Position numbers and translations under genes: made by a program. Below are positions 35,866-44,347 of a stretch of DNA of 64,000 bases, piece after piece. Source of the DNA: Terripilifer ovatus (GTDB lineage: Bacteria; Pseudomonadota; Alphaproteobacteria; Rhizobiales; Beijerinckiaceae); the NCBI GenBank assembly GCA_029222685.1, contig JARHVB010000019.1, positions 61,753 to 125,752 on the forward strand. The letters run 5' to 3'. The notes under the pieces are model-generated. The model was not told the origin of the DNA and did not search any database. It saw only the letters and a program-made list of their open reading frames with translations. How positions within the stretch are numbered: position 1 is the stretch's first letter; each line of letters starts with the position of its first letter.

Positions 35866-36771
35866 ATGATATCCATCACCCTGCGCCGGCTTCAGGTTTT
35901 CGTGGCGATCGTCGAAACCGGCTCTTTCGCCGCCGCGGCGCGCCGGCTGGGCATCGCCCAGCCGTCGATCAGCGCCCACATCATGGCGATCGAGAAGGAA
36001 TTGGACGGCCGACTGTTCGAGCGCCAGAGCGGCCGGCATGCGGTGCTGACGGATATCGGCCGCAGCTTTCTGGTGCATGCGCGGGAATTGCTGTCGCAGG
36101 CGATGCGCATGGAAGAGGACGTCGCTTCGCGCGCCTCCGCCGAGCAGAACGTGGCGCTGGCCTGCCAGCGCTCCCTGTCAAACACGGTGATGCGCGGCGC
36201 GCTGGCGCAATTCGCCAGCAGTAACCGCGATATTCGCATGTCGGTTCGCATTGCCTTCCAGGAGGAGGTCGTCGCCGCCGTGCGCATGGGCTCGGCAGAT
36301 ATCGGCTGCCTGCTATCCAACGACGAGCCGGCGGGCCTGCCGTCGATCCTGATGGCGCGCATGCGCTTCGTCGTCTTCGCCACGCCGGATCATCCCCTTG
36401 TGGGGCGCAAGCGGGTGCCGCCGGCGGAAGTGTCGCGGCATGATTTTGTCGGGCCGGTGGCAACGTCGCTATTTGGGCAGACGCAACATAAATTGCTTGG
36501 CGGCATCGGTGTCGAACGCCTGCGCCTCGTCGCCGAAGGGACGGAGTTCGGCGTGGTGCGCGATCTGGCGGAAGCGGGCCTGGGGCTTTGCTGTTCGCTC
36601 TATGCCTCGGTCGCGCCTGATATCGAAGCTGGCCGGCTTTGCGTGATCGATATTGACGGGCCGGCGCTGTCTCTGGATGTGCGCATGCTGATCAATCCGC
36701 AACGCCGCAGCGCCAGGCCGGTGCGCGCGCTCGCGGAGTCCCTGCGCGAGGCCAGCTCCACCTGGGACTAG
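35866..36771 (+). CDS. LysR family transcriptional regulator
   Basis: This 301-residue regulator runs from the ATG at 35866. The N-terminal winged HTH is typical (LRRLQVFVAIVETGSFAAAARRLGIAQPSISAHIMAIEKELDGRLFER), followed by an effector-binding domain. The frame extends 37 codons upstream, but those residues are AT-rich spacer and not LysR-like. It is divergent from the importer-HyuAB-M24 operon and is the obvious candidate for its regulator. Its TAG stop lies in the terminal repeat of the element at 36768-36873. Confidence 0.9.
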   Translation: MISITLRRLQVFVAIVETGSFAAAARRLGIAQPSISAHIMAIEKELDGRLFERQSGRHAVLTDIGRSFLVHARELLSQAMRMEEDVASRASAEQNVALACQRSLSNTVMRGALAQFASSNRDIRMSVRIAFQEEVVAAVRMGSADIGCLLSNDEPAGLPSILMARMRFVVFATPDHPLVGRKRVPPAEVSRHDFVGPVATSLFGQTQHKLLGGIGVERLRLVAEGTEFGVVRDLAEAGLGLCCSLYASVAPDIEAGRLCVIDIDGPALSLDVRMLINPQRRSARPVRALAESLREASSTWD

Positions 36772-36873
36772 AGCTTTTTCGGTTCTGATGGAATCAGAAC
36801 CGAGCTCTAGGTTTTTGTTTTGACGCATTTTCTTCACGCGAACCGGCATCCACTTCGCTCGAAAATGCTCTAG
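36768..36873. repeat. 106-base palindromic element, family C, supplying stop codons to both flanking genes
   Basis: The element has ends CTAGAGC (36768-36774) and GCTCTAG (36867-36873), with an internal hairpin CGGTTCTGAT-GG-AATCAGAACCG at 36780-36802 and CTCTAGG following. The TAG stop of the LysR gene (36769-36771) and the TAG stop of the convergent Bug gene (CTA at 36870-36872 on the plus strand) both lie in its termini. A partial relative is at 17011-17041. It looks like a small non-autonomous mobile palindrome. Confidence 0.75.
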
Positions 36874-37850
36874 TCGCTGAAAGTCAAACCGCTGTCCTTG
36901 ACGACGGCGGTCCATTTGGCGGTCTCAGACTTGACGAAAGCGGCAAACTCTTCCGGCGTGTTGCTGGTCGCCACGATGCCGAAAGCCAGCAGCTTGCGGA
37001 CGATCTTCTGATCGCCAGCGGCCGCCGCAATCGCGCGCTGCAGCTTGTCGACAATCGGTGCCGGCGTGCCCTTTGGCGCAACGATCCCGGCCCAGGTCGA
37101 GATCTCGCCCAGTTGCGGCATGTGGGCGACCTCGTCGAGCGGCAGAAGGTCCGGCAGCGAGGCAAGCTCGCGCTTGTTGAGTTTCGCCAGCGCGCGTTCC
37201 TTGCCGTCTTTGATCATGGTGTAGTGGGCCGACACGCCGTCGACCGCATATTGAATGCTGCCGTCCATCAGGCCCTGCAACACTTCCACGCTGCCTTTAT
37301 AGGGCACATAGACCGCGTCGATCCCCGCAAGCTTGTTGAAGAGGACGCTGGCCAGCCGCGTCGTGATGATGCCGGCGCCGAAATTCAGCTTGCCGGGATG
37401 GGCCCGGCCGTAAGCGATCAGTTCCTGAACCGTCTTGGGGCCATTGGCCGGCACCACCAGCACCGACGTATTCAGGGATGTCAGCGAAACTAACTGGAAA
37501 TCGTTCAAGGCATCGTAGGAAAGTGTTTTCTTGGTCGCCGGATTCATCACCAGGGTGACGTCCATGGCAAACAGCAGGGTATATCCATCGGGGGCTGCTC
37601 TTGCGACCTGCACTGCGCCGATGGCGGAATCCGCGCCGGGCCGGTTCTCGATGACAAGCCGTTGGCCGAGGTCCTGGCTCATGTGCTCGGCAAAAAGACG
37701 AGCGGTAACGTCGGTCGGGCCGCCGGCGACAAACGGGACGATCAGTTTGATGGGCGCATTCGGATAAGTGTCGGCTGATTGCGCGGAGACACCTTGGGCG
37801 GCAATGAATGGCGCCATGACCGCGATCAAAAGGCGTGCAATGCCCCGCAT
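36870..37850 (-). CDS. Bug/TctC-type periplasmic solute receptor
   Basis: This 326-residue receptor has a signal peptide ending GVSAQ, then YPNAPIKLIVPFVAGGPTDVTARLFAEHM, LVIENRPGADSAIGA and APDGYTLLF, the classical Bug blocks. GGGGAGA precedes the ATG. The stop codon is inside the repeat element shared with the convergent LysR gene. It is downstream of another receptor, a flavoprotein and a racemase-like gene on the same strand, probably one unit despite a 127-base spacer. The ligand is unknown; dicarboxylates would fit the neighbours. Confidence 0.9.
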   Translation of the reverse strand: MRGIARLLIAVMAPFIAAQGVSAQSADTYPNAPIKLIVPFVAGGPTDVTARLFAEHMSQDLGQRLVIENRPGADSAIGAVQVARAAPDGYTLLFAMDVTLVMNPATKKTLSYDALNDFQLVSLTSLNTSVLVVPANGPKTVQELIAYGRAHPGKLNFGAGIITTRLASVLFNKLAGIDAVYVPYKGSVEVLQGLMDGSIQYAVDGVSAHYTMIKDGKERALAKLNKRELASLPDLLPLDEVAHMPQLGEISTWAGIVAPKGTPAPIVDKLQRAIAAAAGDQKIVRKLLAFGIVATSNTPEEFAAFVKSETAKWTAVVKDSGLTFSD

Positions 37851-37867
37851 GTTCGTCTCCCCTTTTT

Positions 37868-37887
37868 ATACAGTTGATACGGTGTAT
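37868..37887. promoter_or_regulatory. Candidate regulator site (ATACA-N10-TGTAT)
   Basis: This inverted repeat is located 18 bases upstream of the Bug gene start (minus strand) in an AT-rich patch. It could be an operator or part of a promoter for the downstream receptor; nothing else supports it. Confidence 0.25.
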
Positions 37888-37905
37888 GGCTGAAAGCTGG
37901 CGATT

Positions 37906-37942
37906 GTCATTCCCGCTCTGCGCTACACTTGGCGGGAATGAC
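37906..37942. repeat. Inverted repeat with 11-bp arms (GTCATTCCCGC/GCGGGAATGAC)
   Basis: Perfect arms at 37906-37916 and 37932-37942 surround a 15-base loop between two receptor genes on the minus strand. Related arms (ATTCCCG...CGGGAAT) are at 48400-48431, and a half-copy (CATTCCCGACGCGCCGC) lies near 63881. It may be a dispersed repeat or a transcript hairpin. Confidence 0.6.
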
Positions 37943-37977
37943 GCCCAGGCTGGAGCAAAACGACAACGACGCGGTTT

Positions 37978-38958
37978 CTACGGCTGCGGGGGCAGCGGAT
38001 TGTCCTTGGCGACCGACGCCCAGAGTTTGACTTCATCGGCGATGAAAGACGTGGTTGCCTTTTGATCGAGATCCACCGTGATCAGTGCGCTCCTGGCGAA
38101 CTGTTCGCGGATGCGATCGGAAGCGACGATCCTGCGCACCGAGGCGTTCAGCCTGGCGACGATGTCAGCCGGCAGTTTGTTTGGCCCGGCCAGCCAGAAC
38201 CAACTCGCGCCGCCTTCCACGTCGTAGCCGAGTTCGGTCAAGGTGGGAATGTCCGGATAAGCGGCGATGCGCTCTCTTGATGTCACAGCCAGGCCGACGA
38301 CTTTGTTGGCTTTGACATATTCGCCGAGCGAGATCGACGGCTGCATTGCAGCGAGGATGTGATCGCCGAACAGCGCATTGACCGCATCGGCCGCGCTGCG
38401 GAAGGCGATGGGCTGCAGTTTGCTGCCGGTCTTGGAGTTGATGATGTGCTGCAGCAGCTCGCCTTGCGTGCCGGCGCCCGGCGAGCCGCAGGCGATGGAC
38501 GGCTTGTCGCGGGTCGCAGCCAGAAATTCCTTGAACGTCTTGACGCCGAGCGACGGGCTCACCGCCAGAATATAGCTGTCGCCGGCAATCATCGCGATAT
38601 GGGTGAAGTCGCGCATCGTCTGATAGGCGACATTTGGGTTAAGTGCCGGGTTGACCAATTGCGGACCCGCGCCTGCGATCATCAGCGTATAGCCATCGGG
38701 CTCGGCCTTGAACGCTTCCGTCGATCCGACGATGCCGCCGCCACCGACTTTGTTTTCGACGTAGAACTGCTGCTTGTATTCCTGCGACAGTTCGGCGGCG
38801 ATGATGCGGCCAAGAATGTCGGCTGTCCCGCCAGCGCCGAATGTGACGATGATTTTCACCGGCCCGTCCGGCCAGGATTGTGTCTGAGCGGACGCACCCG
38901 CCATGATGGTGAAAGCCAAAGCGAGGCCACAGAACAATACTTGCGCAACCCGTTTCAT
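37978..38958 (-). CDS. Bug/TctC-type periplasmic solute receptor
   Basis: This receptor is 326 residues from the ATG at 38958, set by GGGAGGGG; an in-frame GTG at 38964 is too close to it. It has a signal peptide ending ASAQT, then SWPDGPVKIIVTFGAGGTADILGRIIAAEL, FYVENKVGGGGIVGS and EPDGYTLM. It starts two bases after the stop of the flavoprotein gene, so it is translationally coupled. It shares only moderate similarity with the receptor downstream, so the operon carries two distinct receptors. Confidence 0.9.
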   Translation of the reverse strand: MKRVAQVLFCGLALAFTIMAGASAQTQSWPDGPVKIIVTFGAGGTADILGRIIAAELSQEYKQQFYVENKVGGGGIVGSTEAFKAEPDGYTLMIAGAGPQLVNPALNPNVAYQTMRDFTHIAMIAGDSYILAVSPSLGVKTFKEFLAATRDKPSIACGSPGAGTQGELLQHIINSKTGSKLQPIAFRSAADAVNALFGDHILAAMQPSISLGEYVKANKVVGLAVTSRERIAAYPDIPTLTELGYDVEGGASWFWLAGPNKLPADIVARLNASVRRIVASDRIREQFARSALITVDLDQKATTSFIADEVKLWASVAKDNPLPPQP

Positions 38959-38960
38959 GA

Positions 38961-40361
38961 TCACGCCCCTCCCGCTGACGAATGTGCAATAGTCTTTGCG
39001 GCTGTGCGACCGAAAATAGCCGCCTGCGCCAGGGCGGTTCCGGTGACGAAGTTCAAGCCGTGAAACCCGCCGACGATCTCACCGCAGGCATAAAGGCCAG
39101 GCAAGGCATTCCCCTGGGCGTCCAATATCTGCGTCTGTGGATTGACGCGCACGCCGCCGAACGTCGTTGCCTGGTTGGGTGCGGTCGGAAACGCGTAGAA
39201 GGGCGGCGTGTTCAGCGCGAAAGGTCTGCCGAGCAGGGCCGTCTCGTGCACGCGCCCCATCTTGTCGGGCGCGCCTGCCGCGCAATCGGCATTGTATTGC
39301 TCGACCGTTCGAACGAACGCATCGACGGGCAGGCCGGCGCGCGTCGCCAGTTCGGCGAAGGTGTCGGCGCTGACGCATTTCGCCAGGGCGGCGGGATTGA
39401 TGTAGATGGTCTTTTCCTTCAGAGCCCGCTGCCGGACGGTTTCATCGAAAATGCCCCAGGCCATGACGTCGGGCAGTTTGAGGGTGACGAGCGCGATATC
39501 CTTCGCATTCATGTCTTCGCGGACGTAACGCTCAGCCTTCGACGTCACCAATATGCCGCCCAGATGATAGACCATGCCGACCGGTGTGTCGTGGTGAAAG
39601 CGGTCCATCTTTTCTTTGGTACCGTCGCGAAGCGCATAGGAATAGAAATTCGGCTTCACGCATTCCATGCTGCTGAGCGCCGCGCCCAGCTTCTCGGCCA
39701 TGACGATACCATCGCCCATGCAGCCGAGGCCGCCATCGACAATCCGCAATCGCTCCAGTCCGGGAACGAAGCGGCCCAGCATGGCGGGATTACGGGAAAA
39801 GCCGCCGGAGGCGAAAATGATCGCCCGCTCGGCGCGCAGGATAATTCCGTCGGGACCGCCGACTTTGAAGCCGCTTCCGTCACGTTCGACATCGCCGACC
39901 GGGAAATTGTAGCAGATCGAAATGCCGAGGCGACGGGCGCTGCGCGTCAGGACTTCCAGCAGGCGCTGGGAATCGGTTGCGTGACAGCGGGGCACGTTCA
40001 TGCCGATGCCGATATCGACGTCCCAGAAGGTGACGCCATGTTCCTGCAGCCAATAATAGGTGTCGAGCTGGTTTGCCAGATAGGCGTCGACGAGCGCCGG
40101 ATCGGACCGGCCCTTGCCGCTGCGTTCCATGTCCTGGCGGAAGGTTTCGTCGCTATCGACGATGCGGTCGCGGCGCTGCAGGTCCGTATCGATGAAGGCA
40201 AAATATCCGCCGGAGGCGGCTGTCGAAGACTGCAGCGAGGTGCCTCGCTTTTCGCAGACGATGACGCGGAGCCCGCGCTCGGCGGCCTCGACGGCCGCGC
40301 AAAGTCCGGCACACCCCGCGCCGACAACAATGACGTCGGCGACGGTCGGCACTCTGTTCAC
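38961..40361 (-). CDS. FAD-dependent fumarate reductase/tricarballylate dehydrogenase-like flavoprotein
   Basis: This 466-residue flavoprotein has the FAD motif VIVVGAGCAGLCAAVEAAERG at the N-terminus, a GGFSRNPAMLGRF segment near the middle, and the C-terminal GEIVGGFHGLNFVTGTALAQAAIFGR typical of soluble fumarate reductase and 3-ketosteroid dehydrogenase-like proteins. Members oxidise or reduce C-C double bonds in acids such as fumarate, tricarballylate or succinate derivatives. The start is a GTG overlapping the stop of the racemase gene (GTGA), with GGAGGCGG before it. It has no signal peptide or haem domain, so it is cytoplasmic and depends on an unknown electron partner. Confidence 0.85.
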   Translation of the reverse strand: MNRVPTVADVIVVGAGCAGLCAAVEAAERGLRVIVCEKRGTSLQSSTAASGGYFAFIDTDLQRRDRIVDSDETFRQDMERSGKGRSDPALVDAYLANQLDTYYWLQEHGVTFWDVDIGIGMNVPRCHATDSQRLLEVLTRSARRLGISICYNFPVGDVERDGSGFKVGGPDGIILRAERAIIFASGGFSRNPAMLGRFVPGLERLRIVDGGLGCMGDGIVMAEKLGAALSSMECVKPNFYSYALRDGTKEKMDRFHHDTPVGMVYHLGGILVTSKAERYVREDMNAKDIALVTLKLPDVMAWGIFDETVRQRALKEKTIYINPAALAKCVSADTFAELATRAGLPVDAFVRTVEQYNADCAAGAPDKMGRVHETALLGRPFALNTPPFYAFPTAPNQATTFGGVRVNPQTQILDAQGNALPGLYACGEIVGGFHGLNFVTGTALAQAAIFGRTAAKTIAHSSAGGA

Positions 40362-41038
40362 GCCACCGCCTCCATGATGATCTCGGCTTCGCGCAGGCCG
40401 ATCTCGGCCGGATTGAGCACCGGAATGCCGGCAAGGCGTTTGATGTCCTCGGTCTTGAGGTGAACGGGGATCAGGGCCATTCCAAACGGAATAACCACAC
40501 CGGCGCCCTTGTTCTTGGCGTTGATGGCTATCTCGGCCGCGCGAGCCAGCATGGCCTCGTTGCTGGCATGCGCCTCGGGCAGCTGGAAATTCAACGGCTC
40601 CATGTGGGCGCAGCGATGGCGGATGTTGAACTGATCGAGAATGTCGTTCGCCTCTTTCATCAGCGACGTATTCGGCGCGATCATGCCGAATGTCGGGGCG
40701 ATCTGCAGGGCCGCGTTGAAGACGGACTCGCCAAATCCAACCACAGGGATTTTCAGGAGACGGCGAATGTCCGCGTAGCCCGGATCATAAACGCAATGCA
40801 CCATGACCGCATCGACGCCCTCTTTCTCGGCCTTTTGGGCGGCGGCGACGAATTCGGGAATGATCGGTTCAAAGTCGCGCCAGGTCAAGTCGCGCTTGAA
40901 GGTGCAGCCGGATGCCGGAAAGCCGAACTCCAGGTCTGTCTTCGGTCCGCAATATTTCTTGAGGACATCCATGCGCATGTTGACTTCGCGATCGGGATAA
41001 ACAGATCGAGCGCTTGGAAAAATAACGCGTAGGCGCAT
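40358..41038 (-). CDS. Asp/Glu/hydantoin racemase-like protein lacking the second catalytic Cys
   Basis: This 226-residue protein has the racemase/arylmalonate decarboxylase/maleate isomerase fold. The first catalytic Cys is C82 in VMVHCVYDPG. The second Cys position, usually in a GADxIxxGC loop, reads GAGVVIPFGM (F185-M187), so two-base racemisation is unlikely. One-Cys members such as arylmalonate decarboxylase exist, but that enzyme keeps the other Cys. GGGAGG precedes the ATG. It is the first gene of the operon with a flavoprotein and two receptors, divergent from a TetR gene, so it likely works on an acidic substrate imported or sensed by them. Confidence 0.82.
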   Translation of the reverse strand: MRLRVIFPSARSVYPDREVNMRMDVLKKYCGPKTDLEFGFPASGCTFKRDLTWRDFEPIIPEFVAAAQKAEKEGVDAVMVHCVYDPGYADIRRLLKIPVVGFGESVFNAALQIAPTFGMIAPNTSLMKEANDILDQFNIRHRCAHMEPLNFQLPEAHASNEAMLARAAEIAINAKNKGAGVVIPFGMALIPVHLKTEDIKRLAGIPVLNPAEIGLREAEIIMEAVA

Positions 41039-41128
41039 GTCTTGACCTCCCTTCGGTCGTGGTCGAACCGATCGTTTTATCTGCGTCTATAATGATGGAT
41101 GATTTTGCGCCACATCAAGCGATAAAGA

Positions 41129-41162
41129 TTACCGACCCGGTGCAGTTGCATCGGGCCGGTAA
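41129..41162. promoter_or_regulatory. 34-base imperfect palindrome in divergent racemase/TetR spacer
   Basis: TTACCG...CCCG...TGCA is mirrored by TGCA...CGGG...CGGTAA, with 14 of 16 positions per arm complementary. It lies between two divergently transcribed genes, where no terminator is expected, so an operator is the more likely reading. Confidence 0.5.
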
Positions 41163-41215
41163 TTCCTTGTTCGTTTCCTCGGTCTCGAGCGCGCCTTATT
41201 GCGGCTGCGTCTTTT

Positions 41216-41233
41216 AAATGAACACGTTCATTT
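41216..41233. promoter_or_regulatory. Candidate TetR operator AAATGAAC-AC-GTTCATTT
   Basis: This perfect 8-base inverted repeat has a 2-base centre. Sites of TGAAC-N2-GTTCA form are typical of TetR/AcrR regulators. It overlaps the first possible ATG of the adjacent TetR gene, implying autorepression and a real start farther downstream. Confidence 0.6.
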
Positions 41234-42021
41234 TCTACAAATTGACACCGGTCTCTGCTCCTGTCAACAACGCTGTCGCGCGTTTTGAGGCTGCCAGCGC
41301 GTTGTTGCAGTGCGGCAAGCGCGCTTGGTGGTCCTTCTTGGCGGTCATTAGAGAGCGAAACAAAGTCGAGCGGCGCAGGCGCATCATGCGGGCGGCGTTC
41401 GAGCTTTTCACCGAACGGGGCTTCGACGAGACGACGACCCGCGCCATCGCCAAGCGCGCCGGCGTTGCCGTGGGCACGATCTTTTTGTATGCGCAGGACA
41501 AGATGGACCTGTGCCTGCTGATCATTCATGATGAACTCGAGACATTGAACGATCTGGCCGAAGCCGACGATCAGACCGGCCCGCTGATCGTGCAGCTGAC
41601 GCGGTTCTTCCGTCCTCGCTATAAATTCTGGAGCAAACATCCTAAACTCTCGCGTGCGGCGGCGCATGAAATGGCACGCGCCCGCGAGCCGAGCGAGAAG
41701 AACATCGAAGCCGAACGCGCCAACGCCCAGCGGGCGCGCACAAGGGCCAGGCTGCGCGAGATCGTGGCTTACAGCATCGGGACAGGCGAGCTGCGCGCCG
41801 ACCTCGATGCCGCGGCGGTCACGCGCATACTCTTCGACATTTACCTGGCGGAGCACCGTGTCTGGCTTGCAACCGAGCCGTTGCGCCCCGAGACCGGCTT
41901 GCGCAAATATCTCGAACTCGTGCGGATTGTGCTCAGCGGGATGAAGCCGGCTGTGGAAGCCGGGAAAGAGAGCAAGGCGACCGACCAGCGTGTTTCGGTG
42001 CGGCCACGCAGGAAGGTTTGA
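41218..42021 (+). CDS. TetR/AcrR family transcriptional regulator
   Basis: The HTH domain is clear: RRRRIMRAAFELFTERGFDETTTRAIAKRAGVAVGTIFLYA. A helical effector domain with FWSKHPKLSRAAAHEMARA follows, similar to the TetR at 3575-4225. The open frame gives 267 residues, which is long for TetR. The first ATG lies within a palindromic operator-like site and the first 40 residues are not TetR-like, so translation may begin later, perhaps at a TTG near 41338. It is divergent from the racemase-flavoprotein-receptor operon and probably represses it. Confidence 0.87.
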   Translation: MNTFIFYKLTPVSAPVNNAVARFEAASALLQCGKRAWWSFLAVIRERNKVERRRRIMRAAFELFTERGFDETTTRAIAKRAGVAVGTIFLYAQDKMDLCLLIIHDELETLNDLAEADDQTGPLIVQLTRFFRPRYKFWSKHPKLSRAAAHEMARAREPSEKNIEAERANAQRARTRARLREIVAYSIGTGELRADLDAAAVTRILFDIYLAEHRVWLATEPLRPETGLRKYLELVRIVLSGMKPAVEAGKESKATDQRVSVRPRRKV

Positions 42022-42180
42022 AATGAATCGCCGCTCGAATCTGCTCAGAGAGAGTTTGCGTTTGAGCGCATAGGCTGCAAAGGCGCGAATTCACGTTGCG
42101 AGGTTGCAGCAATTCCGCCATTCTTCGGCGATCCAGCCGCTGAACCAGTTTGCGTCGATTATGCGGACCAAGGAGCATGG

Positions 42181-43113
42181 ATGAACCTGCGCCAACTTCG
42201 GTACTTCGTGAGAGTGGTGGAAGCCGGCAACATGACGCGGGCGGCTGAGCAACTTCACGTGGCGCAGACGGCATTAGGCATGCAAATTCGACAGATCGAG
42301 GAGGATCTCGGCGTCGCGCTGCTTGTTCGTCATTCGCGTGGTGTCGAACCGACCAAGGCCGGCAGTCTCTTGCATGCCCGGGCGCTGTCAATCCTGAAAA
42401 CCATCGAGGAAACCCGAAGGGAGATTCAGGCTTGCGAGCGCGAGGAGAGCGAAGCTATCAGGCTAGGTATTACGCCAGCACTCATGCTGGTGGCCGGCAC
42501 GGAAATCGCGCTCATGGTCCGCGAAAAGCTGCCGCAGGTCTTCCTCAGCATTGTCGAGGCGATGAGCCACGTTCTCGTCGAAGCCCTGGTCAGGGGCGAA
42601 GTCGATTTCATTCTCTGCTATGATGTTCCGGACCAACCGCAGTTCTCGCGCACGGCTCTGTTGCAGGACGACCTTGTTCTCGTCACGCCGCCGGGGCCGC
42701 GCAAGGGGGAACCTATCGCCTTTGTCGATGCACTGGACGAAAGCCTGGCCATGCCCGAGCAGGGCGATACCGTCCGTACTCTGGCCAGTCGGACCGCTCG
42801 GGATATGGGGCTGGAATTGAACGTCACCTACGAAGTGCGGTCGGTGTCGGCGATGAAAAACCTGGTCAGCCGAGGAGCGGCCTCAAGCATCCTGCCTTAT
42901 TTCTCGGTGATTGAAGAGGTTCGGGCCGGTACGCTCGACGCGCGCCCTATCATCATGCCGGCGCTCCGGCGCACGTTGTTCCTGGCGTCTTCAAACCAGC
43001 AGGGTCCGTTCAAGAACGAGGCAGGCCTGACCGGGGCTGTCAGGTCGTCGTTGCAGGGACTGCTCGATGCGCTCGGACCGCTGGCCCACCCGCTGTGGGT
43101 GCGCACCGCCTGA
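42181..43113 (+). CDS. LysR family transcriptional regulator
   Basis: This 310-residue regulator has the N-terminal HTH MNLRQLRYFVRVVEAGNMTRAAEQLHVAQTALGMQIRQIE, of the Cbl/NAC-like sort common next to catabolic genes, then the effector domain with a VEALVRGEVDFILCYDVP segment. AAGGAG is 6 bases before the ATG. It is followed on the same strand by a Bug receptor, a rhodanese-like protein and a PurB/PcaB-type lyase, which it may control. Confidence 0.9.
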   Translation: MNLRQLRYFVRVVEAGNMTRAAEQLHVAQTALGMQIRQIEEDLGVALLVRHSRGVEPTKAGSLLHARALSILKTIEETRREIQACEREESEAIRLGITPALMLVAGTEIALMVREKLPQVFLSIVEAMSHVLVEALVRGEVDFILCYDVPDQPQFSRTALLQDDLVLVTPPGPRKGEPIAFVDALDESLAMPEQGDTVRTLASRTARDMGLELNVTYEVRSVSAMKNLVSRGAASSILPYFSVIEEVRAGTLDARPIIMPALRRTLFLASSNQQGPFKNEAGLTGAVRSSLQGLLDALGPLAHPLWVRTA

Positions 43114-43220
43114 AGCGCGCACAATTTCTGCGCTCTGCCTGCGGGCAATCATTCTGGACTGCCGGGCGTAGGCTGCGCCTATGATAGCGTTTCGGGGCTG
43201 TGAAATCGAGGGAGACGGTC

Positions 43221-44210
43221 ATGGGGCGATCCTGCCATCTGTTGCGGCGGTCACTGCTATTGGTGGTCGCGATCGTGGCAATGGCCGCAAGCAGCGACAG
43301 CCGTGCGCAGGATCAATCCTATCCTGAGAGGACGATCAAGCTGGTGGTGCCGTTCATTGCCGGCTCGCCGGTGGATGCGCTCGCCCGTATCGTGGCTCAA
43401 GGCCTGTCGGCGCGTCTGGGCAGGGCTCTCATCATCGAAAATCAATCGGGAGCGGGAGGTACGATCGGCAGCAGGGCGGTCGCAGCAGCAAGTCCAGATG
43501 GCTATACCTTGCTGTTCATCATCAATTCGCACGTCTACGGACTTTACGCGAACCCCGGGTATGACCCGATCCGGAGCTTCACGCCCGTATCGACGATCGC
43601 CCAATGGTCGCATGTGCTCGTGGTGCGGCCGGATTTTCCAGCCGCAAGCGTGAGAGAGCTGATCGGCTACGCCAAGGCCAATCCCGATACCGTGACTTTC
43701 GGCTACGGCATCAACACGCCGCCGCAAATCCTGGGCGAAACGCTGAAAATCGCGACCGGGGCCAATATCAGGAGCGTGCCCTATCGCGGCGGCGCACAGG
43801 CCATCCAGGACATGCTCGGCGGTCGCATCGATATGAATTTCGGCGCGACCTCGACGCTGCTGCCGTTGATCCAGGACGGGAAGCTGCGGGCCATTGCCTT
43901 CACGGGAGCAAGACGCAGCCCTGATCTGCCGGATGTTCCGACGATCAGTGAAGCAGGTTTTCCACAGATCGCTTTCAATCCAGATGCCTGGGCGGCGATT
44001 CTTGGGCCCACAGGCCTGCCGCCGCCGATCGTCAACACGCTCAATGAGGCCATCAGCGCGACCGTGAAGACGCCTGAACTGCAGGCCGGACTGGCTCGGC
44101 TCGGCTATGAGGCGCGTATCATGTCGCCACAGGACTCCGCCGCGTTCCTGGCTGCAGAATCGGAGAAATGGCCGCCCGTCGTAAAGGCCGCCGGACTGCG
44201 CGCCGAATAA
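43221..44210 (+). CDS. Bug/TctC-type periplasmic solute receptor
   Basis: This receptor is 329 residues from the ATG at 43221 (GGGAG upstream; a GTG 21 bases earlier is less likely). It has a signal peptide ending DSRAQ, then SYPERTIKLVVPFIAGSPVDALARIV, LIIENQSGAGGTIGS and SPDGYTLLF. It follows a LysR gene and precedes the rhodanese-like gene by 137 bases. The receptor may deliver or sense the substrate of the lyase at 45186. Confidence 0.9.
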   Translation: MGRSCHLLRRSLLLVVAIVAMAASSDSRAQDQSYPERTIKLVVPFIAGSPVDALARIVAQGLSARLGRALIIENQSGAGGTIGSRAVAAASPDGYTLLFIINSHVYGLYANPGYDPIRSFTPVSTIAQWSHVLVVRPDFPAASVRELIGYAKANPDTVTFGYGINTPPQILGETLKIATGANIRSVPYRGGAQAIQDMLGGRIDMNFGATSTLLPLIQDGKLRAIAFTGARRSPDLPDVPTISEAGFPQIAFNPDAWAAILGPTGLPPPIVNTLNEAISATVKTPELQAGLARLGYEARIMSPQDSAAFLAAESEKWPPVVKAAGLRAE

Positions 44211-44347
44211 GCGGCGCGCTGAATTTTCGAGCGCTGCTCTCAACCGATCATGTTGGACGCGCGGAGGCAGAACCTCTTTCATCATCGCATCCATGCACAG
44301 CGTCGCCGGTGACGCGCGCTATGGCGGAATGAAAGAGGGAACAGCAC

